A stretch of 7,015 bases of DNA from Candidatus Pacearchaeota archaeon. Its GTDB lineage: Archaea; Nanobdellota; Nanobdellia; Pacearchaeales; GW2011-AR1. Shown piece after piece: positions 5,705 to 7,015 of the stretch. Every line of letters starts with the position of its first letter. The stretch's first letter is position 1. The translations under genes and the position numbers were made by a program. Where the stretch lies: the NCBI GenBank assembly GCA_016186375.1, contig JACPLS010000095.1, positions 1 to 7,015 of the forward strand, given 5' to 3'. The notes below the pieces were generated by a model. The model was given only the letters and a program-made list of their open reading frames with translations, was not told the DNA's origin and searched no databases.

Positions 5705-6613
5705 ATGATAGACATAATAATTACTTCATTCAGGGAGCCAAAGACAACTGTTAAGGCTGTTAAGACATTTTTAGAACAAAAAATTTCAAATAAATTTAGG
5801 ATAACTGTTGTAGATCCTTTCCCTGAAGTTGAAGTGTATCTTAAGAAAGAAATAAAGAATAAAAATGTAAGATTTTTTCTTGATCCTGGAGAAGGGAAGA
5901 GTTATGCTTTGAATTTATTATTACAGGAATATGCTTCTCAAAAAAAGGATGATATATTTATTTTTACTGATGGGGATGTTTTTGTCTCAAAGAATTCCGT
6001 CTTTCAGATTTTAAAAAAATTTGAGGATAAAAAGGTCGGATGTGTTACAGGAAAGCCAGTTGCCTTAGATGAAAGAAACAACAAATATGGTTTATGGGCG
6101 CAAATAGTTTTTGCAGGCATTGACAAAGTTAGAAAAAAGAGAGCACAGGAAAAGAAGTTTTTTGAATGTTCTGGGTATTTATTTGCAATTAGGAAAGGAG
6201 TGATATTAGATTTCCCTCTAGAAACAAGCGAAGACAGCATAATCCCTTATCTATTCTGGAAAAAAGGATATAGAGTTGAATATGCTAATAAAGCAGAAGT
6301 TTATGTTAAAAATCCGAGCAATTGGAAGGATTATTTAGCACAAAAAGTAAGAAATATCAAAGCCCATGAAAATCTGAACAAAATCGCGCCAAACATGCCG
6401 CGAACAAAATCACTCTGGAATGAAATTAAAGAGGGTGCTTTTTACGCGATATTACAACCTAAAAACATTAGAGAATTTCTTTGGACTATTGAGTTATATT
6501 TCGCCCGCCTTTATATCTATCTCAAGGCCTTTTATGAATTAAGTAGAAAGAAAACATACCAAGATGGTTGGCGTGGAGAAAGGATAACTGAAAGCACAAA
6601 GATTATGGATTAA
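5705..6613 (+). CDS. Glycosyltransferase family 2 (GT-A fold)
   Basis: This 302-residue enzyme begins with the GT2 first strand and turn IDIIITSFREP (2-12). It continues with GEGKSYALN (62-70, the GKGxALN-type loop), the metal-binding DxD in FTDGDVFVS (87-95, Asp89 and Asp91), a VGCVTGKPV strand (111-119), the catalytic-base region SED (175-177), and a Q-x-x-R segment (Gln213, Arg216) in the position of the QxxRW motif. The last 50 residues hold an aromatic amphipathic helix (about 256-280, FLWTIELYFARLYIYLKAF) that could touch the membrane, and end DGWRGERITESTK. These features fit an inverting transferase adding a sugar to a lipid-linked or polymer acceptor on the cytoplasmic face; sugar and acceptor are unknown. 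No full transmembrane domain is seen. It follows the eIF5A-like gene by 11 nt and has no Shine-Dalgarno sequence or TATA of its own, so it is probably expressed with that gene. Confidence 0.9.
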   Translation: MIDIIITSFREPKTTVKAVKTFLEQKISNKFRITVVDPFPEVEVYLKKEIKNKNVRFFLDPGEGKSYALNLLLQEYASQKKDDIFIFTDGDVFVSKNSVFQILKKFEDKKVGCVTGKPVALDERNNKYGLWAQIVFAGIDKVRKKRAQEKKFFECSGYLFAIRKGVILDFPLETSEDSIIPYLFWKKGYRVEYANKAEVYVKNPSNWKDYLAQKVRNIKAHENLNKIAPNMPRTKSLWNEIKEGAFYAILQPKNIREFLWTIELYFARLYIYLKAFYELSRKKTYQDGWRGERITESTKIMD

Positions 6614-6692
6614 TTATAAGTATATGTTAAAATTTTATGAAAATGATTGTTAGGTAAGAATAGTTAGCCGCCTTAAGACAAAGAGAACAATA
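6614..6692. other. Short convergent intergenic region
   Basis: These 79 bases separate the stop codons of the GT2 gene and the TrmB-like gene. I see no hairpin with a T-run and no T-tract of six or more in either direction, so the terminator of neither gene is obvious. A short GC-richer patch (GCCGCC at 6667-6672) stands out from its surroundings without explanation. Confidence 0.35.
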
Positions 6693-7015
6693 TCACTTTT
6701 TAGTAATTTTCCATAAGAAATCAAACTGTTTGCAATATGTTTCTGCAACTTTTTTGCTTTTTATAACTATAAGATGTAGTGGCTCTTCCAAGATGAATAA
6801 ATAAACTTTATTTTGATGAATGATAATTGCTGTGTCTCCTAACAATTTTTTATCAACTTCTTTATATTCTAGATTTCTTTCCCCGAATTTTCTACTTCCT
6901 TTAGATATTATTATCTTTTCTTTTGCATTTTTTTCTTTAATTATTGTAAAGTATTGATTTAGATAGATGGGCTCAATATGCTCAAGAAAGCTTTCATCAA
7001 CGCCTATAAGATAAA
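6693..7015 (-). CDS. TrmB-like transcriptional regulator, C-terminal part (gene cut by window edge)
   Basis: Reading the minus strand from the window edge, an open frame of 106 residues ends at TGA (6695-6693). It begins YLIGVDESFLEHIEP and passes EKIIISKGSR, the segment GDTAIIIHQNKVYLFILEE (59-77), then PLHLIVIKSKKVAETYCKQFDFLWK (78-102). The strand pattern with a conserved D-x-x-IIIH-x-x-K-V-x-x-F-x-LEEP segment, followed by VAETYxxxFxxLW, is typical of the C-terminal phospholipase D-like effector domain of TrmB-family regulators, which in archaea often respond to sugars. The N-terminal winged helix lies outside the window, so DNA binding and length cannot be judged. The start of the visible part is artificial. 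It converges on the GT2 gene with 79 bp between stops. Family call moderately confident. Confidence 0.7.
   Translation of the reverse strand, partial: YLIGVDESFLEHIEPIYLNQYFTIIKEKNAKEKIIISKGSRKFGERNLEYKEVDKKLLGDTAIIIHQNKVYLFILEEPLHLIVIKSKKVAETYCKQFDFLWKITKK

Noticed and set aside
1..7015. CRISPR array, tRNA, rRNA, insertion sequence or defence system
   Set aside because: I saw no regularly spaced repeats, no cloverleaf with a T-loop GGTTCRANNCC pattern, no transposase motif, and no nuclease or helicase domain in any frame I read.

Overview
The window looks like a piece of an AT-rich archaeal genome, most likely a small-genome lineage of the DPANN kind. Four things point that way: (1) genes start without a convincing Shine-Dalgarno sequence, and several have a TATA-like element about 24-26 nt upstream of the ATG, the archaeal leaderless arrangement; (2) the right edge carries the C-terminal part of a TrmB-like regulator, a mainly archaeal family; (3) there is a small basic protein resembling the N-terminal domain of eIF5A; (4) a queC gene is present, which in archaea normally serves archaeosine synthesis. 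The lineage is an inference; no rRNA or marker gene is present.

Layout. Bases 1-237 hold no supportable gene, only a hairpin plus T-run (plus strand) facing T-tracts (minus strand). At 238-480 (minus) lies a decayed ribbon-helix-helix gene with two in-frame TAA codons, 9 nt downstream of an intact 337-residue protein of unknown function (490-1503, minus). After a 131-bp divergent promoter region comes a broken sugar 3-dehydratase of the DegT/RfbH family (1635-2725, plus), which has lost an internal segment and its reading frame. A two-gene unit follows: a GT4 glycosyltransferase (2888-4018) and an abutting class I methyltransferase (4019-4741). QueC (4750-5448, minus) converges on it. QueC diverges from a 64-residue eIF5A-like protein (5499-5693), which is followed by a GT2 glycosyltransferase (5705-6613). 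The 3' part of a TrmB-like regulator gene (6693-7015, minus) closes the window.

Function. The sugar dehydratase remnant, GT4, methyltransferase and GT2 suggest a surface-glycan or glycoprotein decoration region. The deoxysugar branch is apparently dead, as is the small DNA-binding protein gene, so part of the locus is decaying. QueC is a tRNA-modification enzyme and seems unrelated to the glycan genes. The most distinctive signal is the queC/small-protein intergenic region, where one palindromic TTATAA lies exactly midway between two divergent ATG codons, at archaeal TATA spacing from both. I see no clearly new multi-gene system.
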